A DNA stretch of 64,000 nt, taken from assembly GCA_034336665.1 (NCBI GenBank), contig JAPFBE010000002.1, forward strand, positions 74,961,405 to 75,025,404, given 5' to 3'. Below the pieces are notes generated by a model. That model made no database searches and had not been told where the DNA came from. It saw only the letters and a program-made list of their open reading frames with translations. Both the position numbers and the translations under genes were made by a program. Origin of the DNA: Luscinia megarhynchos (Eukaryota > Chordata > Aves > Passeriformes > Turdidae). The first letter of the stretch is position 1, and the number at the start of each line of letters is the position of its first letter. Below, piece by piece: positions 28,041 to 41,817 of the stretch.

Positions 28041-28432
28041 AAATCACAGAATCATGAAATGGTTTGGATTTAAAGGGACATTAAAGATTATTTAGTTCCA
28101 ACCTCCTGCCATGGGCAGGGACACCTTCCACTAGATCAGGTTGCTCAGAGCTCCATCCTACTGGCCTGGAACACTCACAGAGATGAGGCATCTACAACCT
28201 TTCTGGACAGCTTGTTCCAGAGCCACACCACCCTCACAGTAAAGAATTCCTTCCTAATATCTAATCTAAACCTACTCTTTCAATTTGAAGCCATTATACC
28301 TTGTCCCATCACTACCTTATAAAAAATCCCTCTCCAGCTTTCTTGTAGGCTCCCTTCAGACACTGGAATTAGATCACCTCTAAGCCATCTATTTTCCAGG
28401 CTGAACAATCCCAATTCTCTTAGCCTGCATGC
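28041..28432 (-). mobile_element. CR1 LINE 3'-end fragment, about 390 bp
   Basis: It begins with AATCACAGAATCATGAAATGG and continues in collinear order through CATGGGCAGGGACACCTTCC, CACCACCCTCACAGTAAAGA, TCCTTCCTAATATCTAATCT, CTCTCCAGCTTTCTTGTAGG and CCAGGCTGAACAATCCCAAT. Together these are the reverse complement of the CR1 3' region. The similarity stops near AGCCTGCATGC. This is a 5'-truncated dead copy. It covers only the 3' UTR and the extreme C-terminal coding region, so it has no coding capacity. Confidence 0.95.
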
Positions 28433-31400
28433 AGTGTTAATTGGTCAGCATCAAGGCTGCTCAACAAACTGGCACCTCAGAGGTTAGATGCAAATAAAGT
28501 TTGAGGAAAACCACAGCATATTACTAAAATTTTTTTCTGGACTTACAAAGATTTGTATGCATTTTTAGATGTTTTTAAAAGCAAAATGCATGGGGTTTGT
28601 TAATTCAAAATACGATCAGAAACGTTCTTTTTGTTTTCTACATCTTTAAATGAGTGCAGCTGCGTATAGGTATGTATGTCCATGGCTTTGGCTGACTTCT
28701 TTTCCAGTTTGTGCCATTTCTCATCACTCTGGCTGGTACAAAATCCTGTGAATGTATTAATCCCTCTGTATCAGAACTAAGCTGATTGCTAGCTGAGGCT
28801 TAAGAAGATAGTCCCATTGTAGCAGATATGTGCTGCAGTATTTATCATCAGAATCCCCACAGAAGGTGTTTATTGTGGGCCATGTGCTTCCAGGCTAATA
28901 CAACTTTTCCCATAGCCACCTGTGATAAACACATCCCATGCAGAAGAAAAAAAAATCCTCTATTGGATCTCCAAGCAGATACACTCAGTTGTTCCTTCTG
29001 AACAAATATTCTCCTTGTCTGGAGTTCTACAGTAACTCTGCAAACAGAAGTTTTTCTGGGGCAAGCTGACAGCTTCTATGGGGAGTTCATTTGAGGTAAA
29101 GGAGCCTCCATGTCAGGAGAAAAGTGTTTACCAGTTCTCCAGTGCTTACTGACAGGTGATCTGGGTCAGCTGTGAATTTAATCAGAGATGGAGTAGCAGC
29201 AGAGGCAAGGAATTTTCTATGCATCTGTCCTTGGGTTTGGAAGACTATAATGAAGTGAGAACCTCATTACACTATCAGGAAGTATTAGAAATGTATAAGA
29301 GGAAGGAGAAGGATGAGAAAGTAAGACCTAAGCATCACTCCATAACTCAGGTGGGAGAGGGGGAAGTGTTGCTCTCAGCTCCCAGGTGGGAGTTGGCAGA
29401 GGCTTACATGTATCCCACACATCCCAGCTTTCCTTTTCCAGTGAGCTCTGCCTTTAGTCCATGCTGTGGTGATGGCCTCAGAAGGCCCCTCTGGCTTACT
29501 TAATCCTACCAACAGATCCAAATTGCTTAGAAATAACACCATAATTACATCAGTCACACAATTTGACACCAGCATGGGAATTAAACTATGCAAAGCCTTC
29601 TTCCTGTCTGTGCCACACAATTATTATTTCTGTGATCAGAAGGCACATATCTTATTTATCATAACAACTCATGTTGACAGATAAAAGTAGAACATTTTTA
29701 AATTAATTACCATGCTAGAAATTTGAGATCAGATATAAACAGATTTTAATAAGAAATTGACTGTGATTGGCTTTCTTTAAGTTATTTTCTTTAAAAAAGA
29801 GTCCTGGTATACTGCCAATTTTTTGCCATCCTTTCCAGTTACAATAACTTTACAAAATCAAGTTTTCCTGAGGGCAGAATCTATCAATAGAATACTTTCA
29901 CATGCTGGGAGAAATTCCTCCCAGTCAACATTTCATCCAGTAGATTGATTCTGCTTTTCCTCAGGAACATTATTTTGCAACTATGATGAATTCTTACCAC
30001 ATTTTATTTCTTGTTTTAACATTGTATTAGGACAATAAAAAATTACAGAAATCTGCTTTTATTATATTCTTTGCAAATGAAATTACTGAAGACCAGGAAT
30101 ATGCTAAGAGACTCTTAAAGGTTTGCAGTATATTTTTAATATATAAGCATAACAAGCTTATATTATTAATAAAAAACTTCTTTCAATTTTTACCTTTTGT
30201 GAACTACTGCAACTGAATTACAGTAGCAACAAGAACTTTGTCCACTACCATGGCTAAAAGGCTGAATTCTGCCTACATTACAACTTCTGCTATCACTATA
30301 GTTAGTTTTGCATTAGCCTGAATATCTAGACATTATGGTTTTTAGAATTATAGCAACAAATGATAGATTGGATTCTTCAAGCATTATACTCTGTGATTAT
30401 TTGTTGCTGTTAATGGGGAGCACTTGAATATGCAAGCAATAATTACAAAAGAGAACTCACTGGTCAAAGCCTTTTATGCAGACAGTCACACCAGTCCAAG
30501 TCTGTTGGCTTTTTCTTTCCCAAGAGACACTTTTTTGGGAAAATATGGTCAAAATTATTAATAATAATTTCCTGCAAAAATCATCAGAGCACTTAGTTAT
30601 TCCAAATTTACATGCTTTTTTGATGATTTTGTTGGTGATATATGAAAGTAAGTGTTCAAAGTTTATAAACCTGCTTTTAGAGAGACAAGAGACATACTCT
30701 TCCTACATCAATTTCATTTTCTTTATATTGAATAGGAATAAGAGATGGATGTAATAGTGCTGCACTCATAGCTAGTGAAATATGCACAATAGCAGCTGCT
30801 ATCATGAGAAAATTAATTCAATGTAAACATTTTAGAGCAAAATTGGGAAAAAATTATAAAATTATAAACAAGGTCCAGATAATGATTTAAACACCATTGT
30901 CGTTATGCAAGAAGTAAAACATGCAATTTTTGAATGTATGTATGCAACTTTTTAGAAATCTCAGTATCTTCAGTAGAAACATGTTCAAGATTGTTATAAG
31001 TAACTATTCATTTTTTGTCAGAAAATTATGGGGACAATACATAATTAGCAATTGTCTTGCAAGAACATAAAGTAATGTTTGTTTTTTTCATATCAGTGGC
31101 TTTATTTTGCAGGATACTAAAAGAAGATCAGCTGGTAAATATGCTAAGTCATAGCACAAGGGGCACCCATGCAGTCAGGAGGAACCAGAGCTCAGCCTAA
31201 GCTTGATGTGAGTGGGACTGACAGGCCTGGGTGCAGAGTCAGAGTGTGAAAAGGAGGCATTTAGAAAAAGTAACACAAGTCAAATGTAGCATATTACTGA
31301 TCACCAAGCTGCAAAATCCATGTCTTAACACTTGACAAATTAAAATTTTTTGTGTATCTCTGTGTTGCTGAGACAATTTATCACAGCATGACATTGTGTT

Positions 31401-33773
31401 GGCTATTCATAGCTCCTTTACTAGAGCAGTTGGATACAGCTCAGTAATAAAAATATTTATATTTTATTCCTGTCTGTGTTCCTGAGGAACTTCTCATTAT
31501 CTGTGATTGCTAACAGCTCCTTCTTGTTTGCCTTTATGGAGTTTCTAGAGCATATATGATAACTCATTTTATTTTTCTTTCTTCTTGATGCACTGCTGAG
31601 ATGGCAGAAAGAGGTAATCATTGCAGTGTATGGGTGCAATTACTGTTAGTTTCTGATTTAGCACAGTACTCACAAATTTGTTTATTTGGTAAGAGCACAG
31701 ATATACAAAACACATAAAGGATATTTTAATGTCCATGAGACATGGTATTTTAGATCATGTAAGACAAGGCAACTGTTGTCATATTTATTAACTTGTGTGT
31801 ACAATAGGGTGGATTAGTTTGCATTTGAAATGGCTCTTTTGACTGTCTCTGTCTCTTCCTACCACCATCACAGCCTTTGCATCACTATCAAAATTCTGAA
31901 TGTTTTTCCTGTTTCTTGGTAGTTAAAGTAATAATATTCTAAATTCTGTGTCAGTTTTCCAACTTACACATAGCCATCCTTTAGTTGATTACTGTTTCTA
32001 TGAGCAGCAGTATTAACACAAGAATAAATCCCTAAAGTTGATAAAAGCAAGGAAGAGCAAAACTCTCTTAGCTAAATTTCAATTTCACAGGTACGAGCAT
32101 TTTAGATATTAGGAATAAATGAAGAACCAGTTCTCTTCTTTTGAACTAATTCTGTTTCTAGTATAACTAAATGACATGCTCCACTGCCCACGCTTCCTAT
32201 GCCAAATGGATTTTCTCTTCAGCTTTTACAGTTTTAATATCTGTGATTTCTCAAATGCACACCTATAATTTGGTATTTTTATTGCTTTCAGGGTGCCATT
32301 TGGGAAGACTCTGTCCTTTCCTTTGGTCACCATGCTAACAATTATTATCTAAGGTTATAGATGAAGTAAAAATATGTTCAGGAGGGAATTTAGTGGTGTT
32401 AAGATGAGGAAAATAAGTGCTGTCAGCAACAGGCCCATGATTAGAAAGGAAAGAGTAAGTTAGTGGCTCCTTTTCCTTTTAAAAACCTGTTCACAAGGCC
32501 TTCAGTTTATTATCTTGTTTCTAATCTTTTTCAAAATGTCAGGAAGACTTATATGTATGTCATAGGTTAAGAGTCCTGAACTGCAGTGAGATTTTTTTCA
32601 GTACTTTCACAGAATAAAGTTAACAAACCCTTACTTTATGTCCTAGTTAAAACAACAGAGTGAAAAAATGCAGTATCAAGAAATTATATCTATATGACAA
32701 ATTTAAAGAAGCTGTGTAAAAAAAGAAACTCCTCAAAGTTAATTATAAAATCCCTATCCCAATGACCATTTTCTTTCCAAAGTGTTTACAGATTTGACTT
32801 TTTTCCTAAAATATATTTTTGGTTCAATCATAATTTTAAAAAAAGAAAATCAAATTCAAATAGCAGAAATAATCCATTTCATCTTAATGCAGTTAGTTAA
32901 AGCTGAAAGAAAAAAGAAAAGTTGGTCTCTTTCAATTATTATGGGAGAATTTCAATCTAGAAAGCACAAAATATGTGAATACAGTCAAGTGCTTGGACAT
33001 TTTTGTGGGAATAAAGCCATGTGACACCTTTTGCATATCCCAGAAATCTGAAGGGTAGTGCCATGAGGCTCAGAAATAAACAGCAGGAGCAATTCCATGT
33101 TTGTCCTTCTTACTCCAGTTGTGAACTGCAAGTTGAACTACTACAGCACCTTTGGTTAGTCATCTGTGTTCCCCACCCAGAATTTGATTATCCAGCCCCC
33201 ACAGGATAGCACAAGCTCACTTCAGATACACTCCAGGAACAAAAGTAACCTTGAGTCTTTCACAAGCTGTTGCTGACTGTATCATACAGCAATGGGCACA
33301 GGAATCAATTTTATTTGCAATAATTAAAATTTTTGCCAATTTTTTTTATTCAGTTTCATGTGGAGCGTTATAGGAGAGAATAAAGGAAAAGATGGTGTGG
33401 TGTGGGGACCTTGTAGGAGGGCTGATTAGTTTTTTAGTGGCTTGGAAACATTTCTTTTGGAGTCATTAGTATAGAAACATGCATACCTGACAAATTAAAT
33501 CATGTCTTTGTTTTTCATTGCTCAGCAGGTGAAGTCATTGGGACAAATAGTAGGAACTATGCACTGCTAAAAGTATTTTTAGTTTTGACAAAGCTATAAC
33601 CTAGTTGTAGAGGGATAGCTCTGGAGTTATGTTTTAAAACAGCTTATTGTTTCATCTCTTGGTTTGGGATTGTAACTCAGGTATGGCCATAAAAGGAAGT
33701 TGGAGCTGTTGTTGATTTGCTGGGTTTTCTACTGAACTCTGCCATGTAGTGACAATGTCAATAAGTCAATATT
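28433..33773. other. AT-rich intronic sequence, no gene seen
   Basis: I see no exon, RNA gene or recognisable transposon. A slightly GC-richer patch near 31145..31260 and the 29156..29503 frame (which begins with GTG, not ATG) have no recognisable product. Confidence 0.55.
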
Positions 33774-34150
33774 TCAGTTAGCATTGGAGACACCTGTATG
33801 AGCTGTCCCTGGCTTTGTGGACACACAGGCACTTCCCCAGTGTGCCATTGCCACTGTGAGAACACGTGTTCCTGCTGGATGAAGCAGACCCCAGCCATGG
33901 CAGCATCTGTGAGCCCAGGGGATGGGTGACTCCTGGATGGGGCTGCCAGGGATCACTGGTCCCAGTGTCTGCATGCCAAAGGGGCTGTAGGGTATGAAAG
34001 GTGGAGTCCCAAGCATGACAAGGTCCCAAGTGCTTCAAGGAGGAGCAATAAATCCGTAATCTCATGGTCCAACATGACCTTGTTCCTGACAGTCATGGAT
34101 ACAGCTATTTCCAGGGCAGCCTGACAAACATGTTCAGTTTTCACAATATG
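33774..34150. other. Unclassified GC-rich block next to an LTR
   Basis: This block is markedly GC-richer than its flanks. All three minus-strand frames are open for 60 to 95 codons (33953..34144, 33778..34065, 33774..34016). That is expected of a GC-rich tract and does not by itself indicate coding. It abuts the minus-strand LTR at 34165..34480 on the side where internal retroviral sequence would lie if that LTR were a 5' LTR. I recognise no gag, pol or env motif in it. It could equally be U5 or leader sequence, or an unrelated repeat. Confidence 0.3.
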
Positions 34151-34189
34151 AAATAGAACAGAAGCTAGACAGTGTTAAAGGAATAAAGC

Positions 34190-34197
34190 TTTTATTT
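34190..34197 (-). promoter_or_regulatory. LTR polyadenylation signal AATAAA
   Basis: The plus sequence CTTTTATT reads AATAAAAG on the minus strand. It sits downstream of the LTR TATA box at a typical R-region distance. Activity is not implied. Confidence 0.55.
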
Positions 34198-34286
34198 AAA
34201 AGGCCTTCAAAGGACACACCTTGGGCAGTACAAGAGCCCGGCCATGGCTACACCCAAGATGGATGACAGGTCACACATTTTCACAC

Positions 34287-34294
34287 TTTTATAA
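34287..34294 (-). promoter_or_regulatory. LTR TATA box
   Basis: TATAAAAG on the minus strand, within the presumed U3 of the LTR. Transcription would run toward lower coordinates, antisense to RALYL. Confidence 0.55.
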
Positions 34295-34480
34295 GATTTG
34301 GTCCATTAAATATTGGGGTTAATTGTGCAATTACAGGTCCAGGTTATGAAGTCCATCCTCTGAGTTTGCCCTCCTCAATTCACTGCTGTTTACACTTTTT
34401 GGGCCTGATGCTGTAACAATGTCCTTGGTTCTCGGGATGGAAAAGGATTGCTTTATTTAACTAAACTGTGAGGAGCACTT

Positions 34481-37400
34481 GATCACACTTTGTATGAAGT
34501 TCAGAGTTATATACTAGTGCAGTACAGAATATGGAAAATATGAAAGCTAAAACTTAAGGCATCTTTTCCTCGATTAGAAAAACTTGGAACCTGGTAGTCT
34601 GCATAAGTGGGAGGCTTTCCATATGCAAATACTCTGGCAGTCAGCTCTCTTGATAATGCATGAAAAATACACTCAGATATTTGCAAATGCAAGATTGCAT
34701 GCACACACCATAAAACTTTGTTATACTGCTCTGTGAAATCAAGACCTCAGTTTTGTCCTCAGAGTCCTAGGGGATGCCTGTGCCAGCCTAGATAATTTCT
34801 GCATCCACGCTGCCGTGATACTCTGTCACACACGCCAGAAATTCTTTCACAGACTCGTATGTGAGCTGCCTGAGAAGCACCCAGAGATACAGAGGAAGGC
34901 AGAAGTAAAGCAGGATGTACCCAGTTTATGAACATTATCAGACCTGAGTGGAATATTTATATTCTTAATGGGATGCTCTCATTTCACCTGCCCTCCTGTT
35001 CCCCACCTACTCTGCAGCAGGCTGAATCCCTGTCTGACAGCTGAAGCCTGTGTCAGTGACAGTACTAATCCCTGCCACATCTGCCCTCACTCATTGTTCT
35101 GACATGGCAGCAGTTCCATTTCACTTTTGGCTGGCATCCTAGCAGACAAAAATGTGCAGTGCACCATCCATCATGACTACCTGGGGTAGCATATCCTGAA
35201 AAACCTGCTGAACCTAAAACTGAGCCACTGCTATCTGCAAATGGGATTTTTCTTCCTTTAGGGATAGACCTTCATAACCCAGCAGTATCACTAACCTCCC
35301 CAAACTGTGCAAGAATCAGAAAAACAAAACACAGAGATTTTAATTTAGAAAGTATAGGCAGATAGCTATTATTCTGTTGACATGTTTATTTTGCACATCC
35401 TGGAATGAGGGATTTACAAACTTCCAGTATCTGAACAGGATTTGAGGACCTGTGACATCTTAAATGAAGTAGATTTGGGCACTGTTTTAATTTAGAAGAG
35501 ATGTCAAATATTGAACTAATTATTTGAATGTAAGTAAAGCAAATTGGACCTTTCTCTGTTACTTACTGCAAACAGAACAAGAGTTAGACCACAGTCTATT
35601 TCCAGAACAAGTTAAATGAAAAACTGTAAGAAAACATAAGCAGACTCCAAACTGTACTGAATCCCTTACACATCAGAACTTGTGGGTACCTTGAAGTAAA
35701 CACTAGGTTTCTGGGGGGTAACTGATACTTGATCTTGGCCTAATCCTCTTGTATGAGCTGAAGCTAAGAAGCATTTCCATGTTCTGGTTCTTTTTTTTTT
35801 TTCCTAATAAGATCAGCCTTTTGAACTCTTTAAAGTTGGGGGGGGGGTGAAAAGGGCTTATGAGGGATAAAACCAAAATGAAGAGCATAATTTGCATCAA
35901 AAAATGGTTAATTCTCATTAAAGAGTTAATTCTCCATTGATATTTTAGTCTTTATGGTGGTGACTCAATACTCTAGTGAATGGCATAAAATGAAGTAATG
36001 AATGAAGAAATGTACTAATATGCGTTGTTCCTCAATTTTATTTTATGTCTTTGTGGATCACTGTATAAAAGGAGATTGAGCTGAGGATGGGAAGCAGCTG
36101 TTGCTAGGACAGCAATGCAGTCCTGCATGGCCCAGACTGTACATCTGGTGTATCTGTACAGATAACACAATGCTGTGTGCTCAAGCACAGCCATGCCCTG
36201 TATAACACATTTTCCATAGATACAGGTGTAGGCATCACACAATCCTATTTCCCACTGTGACTTTTGGAACACGTCCATTACAGGCCACAGTATCCTGAAT
36301 CCCTGAGAGGCTTTATTGCTGGATGCACATTTTCCTTTTCCCTAAAATAAAGCAGCTTGTGTTGACAGTGATCACATGAATGAGCAAGAGGCAAATATAA
36401 AAGGTGAAAACCTTTTTCCTTGTTCCTGGAGTTTGTCAGCTCCAAATCAGTAAGTTAAAAACTCAAACAAACAAAAAAAAAAAAGAAAAGACTTTATGTT
36501 CAGATTATTATAAAACATACAGTGAAAAGCAACAATACTGATTTTAACAATTCTGACAATACTAAACCTGATTCTATCACAGACTTGAGGGAAGGTTACA
36601 CTAAAACAAAGAGCTTAAGCTCTCATCCAAAGTTGTATCCCCTCTTATATCAACACTACTTTTCCATTCTGACCTAATTGCTTGAAAAATAGGTTAAAAA
36701 AAATTAGGTATGTAATTCTAAATTATTTTAAGATTCATAAGTAGTGTCTGGCAACATGAAAAATTTGTAAGGTTGAGATTACAGCAGAGCACAGGTTAGC
36801 ACAGCTGGTTGTAGGCTGTTGGGTCAATATATATCAGAGCAGCATAAATATTTTTAAAGGTTTATTGGTATCTTTGGTCCTGCTTTCAAGTAAAAAAAAA
36901 TCATGATGTTAACAGCAGTGTCTGATAAGGAGTTGAACATGAGGAAGCAAGGAATTAGTTGACAGTATGCTGAAGTGTTATGTTGAATCACATTCATTTT
37001 TATTCAGAGGGATAATACAGCCCATTGTTTTCCTCTGGCAATTCTGTTTGTTGCAATGTAAGATTTAGGGATCTTGTTTATTCTTAAAATGAATTAAAAT
37101 AGCAATGCTAAAGCTTTAAAAATCTGCCTGCATTTTTCATCTCTCCTTGTACTCCCTTCCTCATTTTAAACGACAAGCATGAGACTAGTGGTTTATGCAG
37201 TATGTCCAGAAGATTAATGTTTCCAGGTGATCTTAGCTGTTTTATTTGAACAACCGCCAGAATTTCTTATTGCATAGAGTAGGAAAAATAGAAAAGTAAA
37301 ATAAGAGAAACAAATAATCTAGCTATCTAAAGCTGCAGGTACTGAGATTTAAGATAGATCCTTGGCACCTTCCTTTAGCAATAATGCTAGATAAGAATTG

Positions 37401-39654
37401 CATATTTTGTATTTCTGAGACCAAGGAGTGTTTTGTTTTCTATATAAAAGCAATTGGGTCCAGCATCCACCTCAACACAATAATTTAACACTAGATTCAT
37501 GAATTCAATATTCCTTTGTGTTCCTTTGTGATCTTCCATTTTCAGAAGCTGTGTGATAAAGGTGTTATGCAAAACTTGACAAAAAATTTTCCAGGTTAAA
37601 AAATATATGTTTCTATTGCAAATGTTTTCACACACAGGTATACACATACAAATACATAAAGGAAAAGGAAAATGCAGGAACTTTGGGTAGGGGTTTGACA
37701 AGTGGCTGAAAATTTGATGGGGGTGAGGGTTGTGCCTGTTTTAACTTCATGATGAAGTTGCAGAAGGAATGCTATTGCTTCCAATGAGACCAAATGAAAA
37801 AACAAGGATTCTGAACTCCTTACAGGAATCTGATACTAGTCCAAAATGTCTTCAAGGAAGTGAATTTCCAGCTGGTGTTCACTATCTTGTCTGGTTTTAT
37901 GTATTTCTTATCCCAACTGCAGTAAAGATTAGTTTCCAAAGCCTTTGTAATGTGTGTTTATGTGCTGCTTGCTCAAAATAATCACATTCTGAAAAAAGAA
38001 AGGGGAAATCTCATGGTCCCACAGGTTTCTAGGGAGAAGAATTAACTCAGAGTGAAGGAGTTCTTGGTTCCTATGATTTCTGAGCCAAATTACACATTTG
38101 CTTTGAGGGTAATAAAAATAGACAGTTTTATGGTAAAGCTGGCTTAGGCAGAGAATGTAACTAGGAAGCATAGAAGAAAATGTACCAAATTAACATAGGA
38201 GGTAGTGAATGTTCAATGAGAACTTCACTAGCACTAATACTAATATGTACTAATATGTGTACTAATATGCATGGTAATTATACCTTTTCTTCTTTAAAAC
38301 TCAACTGAAATATGTCATGCAGTCTTTTTGGTAATACTTTTAATATTGGGACTTGATTTAATGAGGTTCAAAATAATGATTTTATTTCATAATAGGATTT
38401 TTAGTAAACTATTACATTTTCCCTGTTATTGATTCTTTATATATGCAAATTTATGTCACTGATAATATGTAGTACCTTAAATGACTTGTGAGAGAACCTC
38501 TGAAGCAGCATGTAAAGTACATTTGCATGCAAACCCAAATGTAGAAATACAAAAGTAAACATCAGAAGGCCAATAAATTGCATGGAGAAGGATGATGTTT
38601 TACGATTTCAAGAAAGGGTTTCTGACATTGCTTTTACGATTTTTGTTATTACTGATGAGCGAAACAAATAGTTTGGAAAAAGGGTTTGAGGCAGTGAAGA
38701 GTAGGGGGACTATAAGGCCAAAACAAAGCTCACTATTTTTGTTGAGAAACATTTTTTTCATTTAAAAATGCACCAATATGATATATCATCAAGAACACAG
38801 TAATAGGACATTTATGTAGTCGAGCAAGGCTATTTGAAATTGTAGTGATTTCTGGTTCCAGCTCCTAACAGTTAGGTACTGACAAAATCAGTAGAGAAGA
38901 AAGATAAAACATCATGCTTTAGGACTTAAAGTAATCCTAAACTGCTAAGCATTTTAGTAGGAGAATCATGCTTAGATAACAGAATAGAGGGAAAATAATC
39001 TTATTTCTATCTAGTTCATGGTTCTTGTGTCTCCTTCCAAAGCAGTTGGGGCTGCTGAAGGCAGAAAATTAATGTATATCAACCATCAATCTAACAAGAT
39101 ATAGCATTTTCTCTATTCCTATCAACTCTTCTATTTTTCCTTGCAGGAATGCCACAGAGATACAAATAAAACAACACTGCAAATCATTAATTTTGAAGAT
39201 CTTCGGTATTTCCAATTTTTAAATGCCTTGCTTTTGCAATAGACTTCTATGTTTTTGCAGTCTGGTTGCCAAACAGAATCCACTGGGAAACTTCAAAAGC
39301 TGCCAATGAAAAAGAGTTAAAACTGGTTAGAACCTAAGCAGTTAGAACCTATTGCTGTTAAGGAAATATTGGATTTGGCATAACTTTTCTGAATATCACC
39401 TCCACACTAAAATTTCATTCCATGTGCTAAATTTCAATGGAATGATCTCCACTTTATCTTCTTGATGTCACTGCTATATTATTTTATAATACTAAATCTA
39501 TAATAGCATTAAGGTAATATTTATAGTTTTTCCATGATAAGGTATGAGCTAAATCTGTAGCTGTCCATCTTATGATTTAAAATGTTTGTGTTACAGACAA
39601 AATTTTCAGGATTTTATTATGCTATACATTGGAAATAAGAAAATTTTTTTTCTC
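34481..39654. other. Intronic sequence, no gene seen
   Basis: I see no exon. A run of ten G lies at 35838..35847. A simple repeat lies at 38231..38272. The frames at 36015..36278 and 37387..37701 have no recognisable product. Confidence 0.55.
38231..38272. repeat. Imperfect ACTAATATG tandem repeat
   Basis: The motif ACTAATA(TGT) recurs about four times in 42 bp (CACTAATACTAATATGTACT and onward). It is a low-complexity tandem array of no evident function. Confidence 0.75.
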
Positions 39655-39670
39655 GGTGGTGGTGGTGGTG
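39655..39670. repeat. (GGT)n microsatellite
   Basis: Five GGT units lie immediately 5' of the CR1 fragment that starts at about 39671. Confidence 0.85.
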
Positions 39671-39861
39671 AAGCACTGCACAGGTTGCCTAGCAAGGCTC
39701 TGGATGTACTACTACTGAAAAGCTCAAGACTTCCTTGGACAAGATTTTGAGCAACCCAATCTAGGGAAAGATGTCCTTTCCCATGGCAGGAGAGTTGGAC
39801 TACCTGATGTTTAAAATTCCCTTCCAACACACATTATTCTATAATTCTATGAGTCTATAAT
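39671..39861 (+). mobile_element. CR1 LINE 3'-end fragment, plus strand
   Basis: In sense orientation it reads GCACTGCACAGGTTGCC, then TTTTGAGCAACCCAATCTAG, GGAAAGATGTCCTTTCCCAT, GGCAGGAGAGTTGGACTACC and CCCTTCCAACACACATTATT. It ends in TTCTATAATTCTATGAGTCTAT, the diagnostic CR1 3' repeat with one mutated unit. It is 5'-truncated and non-coding. It is somewhat diverged, so probably not recent. Confidence 0.92.
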
Positions 39862-41817
39862 ATGTGGCACAAGTTTTCATAAAGCTGACACTGAAAAAAA
39901 CTACTCTATCTCAAAGAAAATTCTAGAAGACCTGCTAGGCAATTCCAAAGTAAACATGGAGCTTGAAAGGATCCTCCTCTGTAGATCCCTAAATCCACAA
40001 AACCTGAAGAATCATGAGAAACATGAGCAGAAAGAGAGTATATGGACAGGAGAATTGAACAGCTGAAATCAGTGGGAGAGTTAACTGTTTTGGGACAATG
40101 GGTTTTTTAAGTGATGTGGGACCAACAGGAAACCCTGCATCTTAGATCATCTGAGAAGCCAAGAAAGGTGAAGATTAGAGAAAAGGTTTCAGGTCAGAGA
40201 ATGAGGGTAAAACCAGACATGTTTTGGAGAGGAATGTTACTGGAAAGTGGTAGAGGTGCATTTGGGGCTGCAGAGGTCCATTTCTGTCTCCCCCACCAGC
40301 TTTCCTGATCCGTGAAGATTGTTCCTGATTGTTCAAGACTCAGAGAAATCCACAGCATTATTCCTCTCTATTCTGTTATGAGCCTGGATGAAAGCTTCCA
40401 GCTTGTGGGAATACCCTCAAGGTCAGACCTCAACTCGAAGGTTTTGACAGCAAAGTTCAGGGTGTCAAACATATCTACCCCTCAGTGACAACTGTAATGC
40501 CAATCCATCCCAGCCAGCCTTTCAGAGACACACTGCCCTCACACCTAACAGCACTTTGAGGCTGTCCATCAACATTTTCTGCTCCAAACCATATCTCTGC
40601 TCCCTGGCCCTGGGGGTGCTGAAACCTCCTGCCCAAACCAGGAAAGGCCCCAGGCTGCAACATGCAGAATGACATGTGCATTGCAAAGTGTTTCTCTGGA
40701 AGCCAATCTTCTTGTGATGCCCAGAGAGCTTTGACTATATTCACTTTGCAGGATTATGAGAAAATGCACCTCACATGTAAGCAGATTTTGTATTAATGTT
40801 CAAGAAATATGATTAACAAGTGGAGATAATGTGGGTGACTTTTTGCAAAATGTGGTTGTGATGGCTGTTTTAGAAAAAAAATTGTCTTCATGTTTGAGTT
40901 AATAAAGTTGACCATCTGCTGTAGAAATAGTGAGTAAGACAAAAGGATTGGGGCAATGCGGATTTTGAACTTTTTTTGTATACTACAGATTTCAATTGTC
41001 ATGAAAAACTATTGCTAGGAGCATGAGGTTAACATCAGTAAGAGAGTCAGATGAAGGGCCGTGGGGCACAGAAAGTAGCCAAGTATTAGAAGAGAGAGAG
41101 AAAAAATGTAGTCTGAGGACAAGTTGAAAATTACCAAGGTTCAGGGCATGCTCCCTAGAATAAATCATATTGAAATCTGAAAGAAGTAGATGAGGGACTT
41201 TCGTACTCTATCCCCACTACACTGTTTAATGTTTCTGCTTGGGGCTAATTGCAGTGCTGAGAAACTCAGACATCTAGTCAACATGAAGCTTTGTCTGAGT
41301 CTCATGGTAATAACTATCTTTTGTTATCAGAGGAAAGCAGCAGAGTTTGTTGGCTGCTGCCCTGTAATAACTGTGCTTGATCTGAAGGAAGACAGATGCT
41401 CTATTTTTTATTTGTAAACAACATCTTTACTGTGATCAAGAGAAAGCAAAGGTAATCCTTGCACTCCTCACTGTCTGGAAAAAAGGAAGCTGTAAATCAA
41501 GGACCAGCTCTGTTTCCCATTAGCAACATCAGTGAGAAGGTAGAAGGGCAAGCAGGGATTGGCAATCATATGAGAGTCCCTGTTTGAACTCTTTTTGTTG
41601 GTTCATTTTCTTGCTGGCTAAGCTTACATTAAAACTTACTTTTTTCCTGAAGATAGCAGAAAGTTCCTGATGTACTTTTCCATTGCTTTCTTTTATCCTC
41701 ATGGCAACATTAATCTTCTGCATGTGCATAATTTACTAGCCCATGTGTTGAACAAGTACCTGTCACGTAGAAATCTTGTTCTCTGGGTGAGAAACAGAAG
41801 CTGCAAGCCTGATTAAA
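39862..41817. other. Intronic sequence with a GC-richer patch
   Basis: There is no exon. Between about 40230 and 40740 the sequence is GC-richer, with overlapping minus-strand frames (40475..40744, 40569..40769) that resemble nothing I know. A short direct repeat of GATTGTTC lies near 40317..40342. Confidence 0.5.

Larger units (their letters stand above)
34165..34480 (-). mobile_element. Endogenous retrovirus LTR (solo or partial), minus strand
   Basis: On the minus strand a TATAAAAG box (34294 to 34287) lies about 98 bp upstream of an AATAAAAG polyadenylation signal (34197 to 34190). This is the promoter/poly(A) spacing expected of an LTR R region. The sequence between and upstream of them (for example CACCTTGGGCAGTACAAGAG and GGATGGAAAAGGATTG in plus orientation) resembles passerine ERVL-type LTRs as I remember them. 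No clean TG..CA ends or target duplication could be fixed, so both boundaries are approximate. I see no intact retroviral gene beside it. Confidence 0.6.

Noticed and set aside
29156..29503. 115-codon plus-strand ORF
   Set aside because: It begins with GTG, not ATG, in a vertebrate genome and has no recognisable domain or exon signals.
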